Shown piece by piece: positions 63,747 to 64,000 of a DNA stretch of 64,000 nt (position 1 is the stretch's first letter; each line of letters starts with the position of its first letter). Source of the stretch: Trichuris trichiura (Eukaryota > Nematoda > Enoplea > Trichinellida > Trichuridae); contig JBAJFE010000014.1 in assembly GCA_037903355.1 (NCBI GenBank), forward strand, positions 7,750,001 to 7,814,000, given 5' to 3'. Below the pieces are notes generated by a model. It made no database searches and was not told where the DNA came from. It saw only the letters and a list, made by a program, of their open reading frames with translations. Both the position numbers and the translations under genes were made by a program.

Positions 63747-64000
63747 GGATCTCGTGTATCTTCTCCCCGCCAGAAACGGAGACGGCAGCATCAAAGGGAC
63801 GCTTATTTACGTTAACTGTCTTAGCGCGCTACGCTTGTGTATCAAGCTCGCCAACGTCTCACAATAACATCGAAGAACACATGTTCAGTCTTAGGCTTAG
63901 GCTAGGGCAGGACAGGACGGCCGGCACGGTTAAAGAATGCGAACCATTGTTACTGTGACGGCGTAATCTTCACTTGACCTCCCTTGATGTTGCCGCGTCA
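63747..64000. mobile_element. Merlin-type MITE in hAT-C2, cut by window end
   Basis: GGATCTCGTGTATCTTCTCC starts the TIR. The interior matches 27551-27835 in reverse (CCTAGCCTAAGCCTAAG complement, GGTTCGCATTCTTTAACC complement). Same relative position as in copy 1. Confidence 0.75.

Larger units (their letters stand above)
59165..64000 (-). mobile_element. hAT-C copy 2, inverted, runs off the window
   Basis: Begins with the 3' TIR CAGTGCTTCCCAACCTTTTT and is collinear, in reverse, with 27591-32427 of copy 1 up to the window end. The sequence at 63961-64000 corresponds to 27581-27615 inside the Merlin-type MITE, so roughly 210 bp of element lie outside. It is inserted in a gypsy integrase fragment. 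Confidence 0.95.

Noticed and set aside
63506..63958. 150-codon plus-strand frame near the window end
   Set aside because: It lies in the hAT-C2 5' region and the MITE. The corresponding frame in copy 1 is split and has no recognisable protein.
1..64000. tRNA, rRNA, SINE, CRISPR arrays or bacterial operon features
   Set aside because: I looked for A/B-box pairs, repeat-spacer arrays, Shine-Dalgarno-led gene runs and rRNA words and saw none. The tandem repeats present have no regular spacers.

Overview
The window is eukaryotic repeat DNA. Nearly all of it is explained by transposable elements (TEs) and their fragments, with no convincing single-copy host gene, no tRNA or rRNA gene and no bacterial feature. 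The mix (Merlin DNA transposons, BED-finger hAT elements, Tigger/pogo-like elements and TA-flanked MITEs, Ty3/gypsy LTR elements, and Penelope-like elements with a GIY-YIG domain) suggests an arthropod, most likely a chelicerate such as a tick. That assignment is an inference from TE repertoire, not a measured match.

0-15 kb: a stack of nested insertions. A minus-strand gypsy element (about 2345-14184) has its integrase cut at the catalytic Glu codon by an 8.8-kb hAT insertion (3444-12260). That hAT itself carries two Merlin elements (5508-8016, 9832-11557), a Tigger derivative (8358-9369), a TA-MITE (9380-9548) and a Merlin-like MITE (11840-12091). The gypsy 3' LTR also holds a 318-bp hairpin-rich insertion. 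Penelope (PLE) terminal sequence carrying a MITE follows at 14.75-15.24 kb.

15-34.8 kb: hAT-derived non-autonomous copies (15.6, 18.4 and 19.2 kb) are followed by a complete gypsy element (21356-27360). It has 117-bp LTRs and a GGCTC target-site duplication (TSD), and is interrupted by a hAT MITE and a Merlin. Twenty bases downstream sits a 5,047-bp hAT (27381-32427) with a perfect 8-bp TSD. A structurally intact Merlin element follows (32815-34820). Its transposase reads through as 340 aa after removal of two small introns, and it is the only apparently functional gene in the window.

35-64 kb: PLE fragments, more Merlin, Tigger, hAT and gypsy remnants, a head-to-head pair of PLEs (47.5-50.6 kb), a PLE palindrome interrupted by a nearly intact hAT (53932-56466), a solo LTR inside another hAT, and a second, inverted copy of the 5-kb hAT that runs off the window end (59165-64000).

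Two threads link the elements. Eight copies of a hammerhead-like RNA motif (CTGAYGA, hairpin, GAAA) with compensating stem changes occur in the PLE-derived pieces, including a 164-bp retrozyme-like insertion with 17-bp flanking direct repeats. The exact TSDs and one excision footprint allow much of the insertion order to be read directly.
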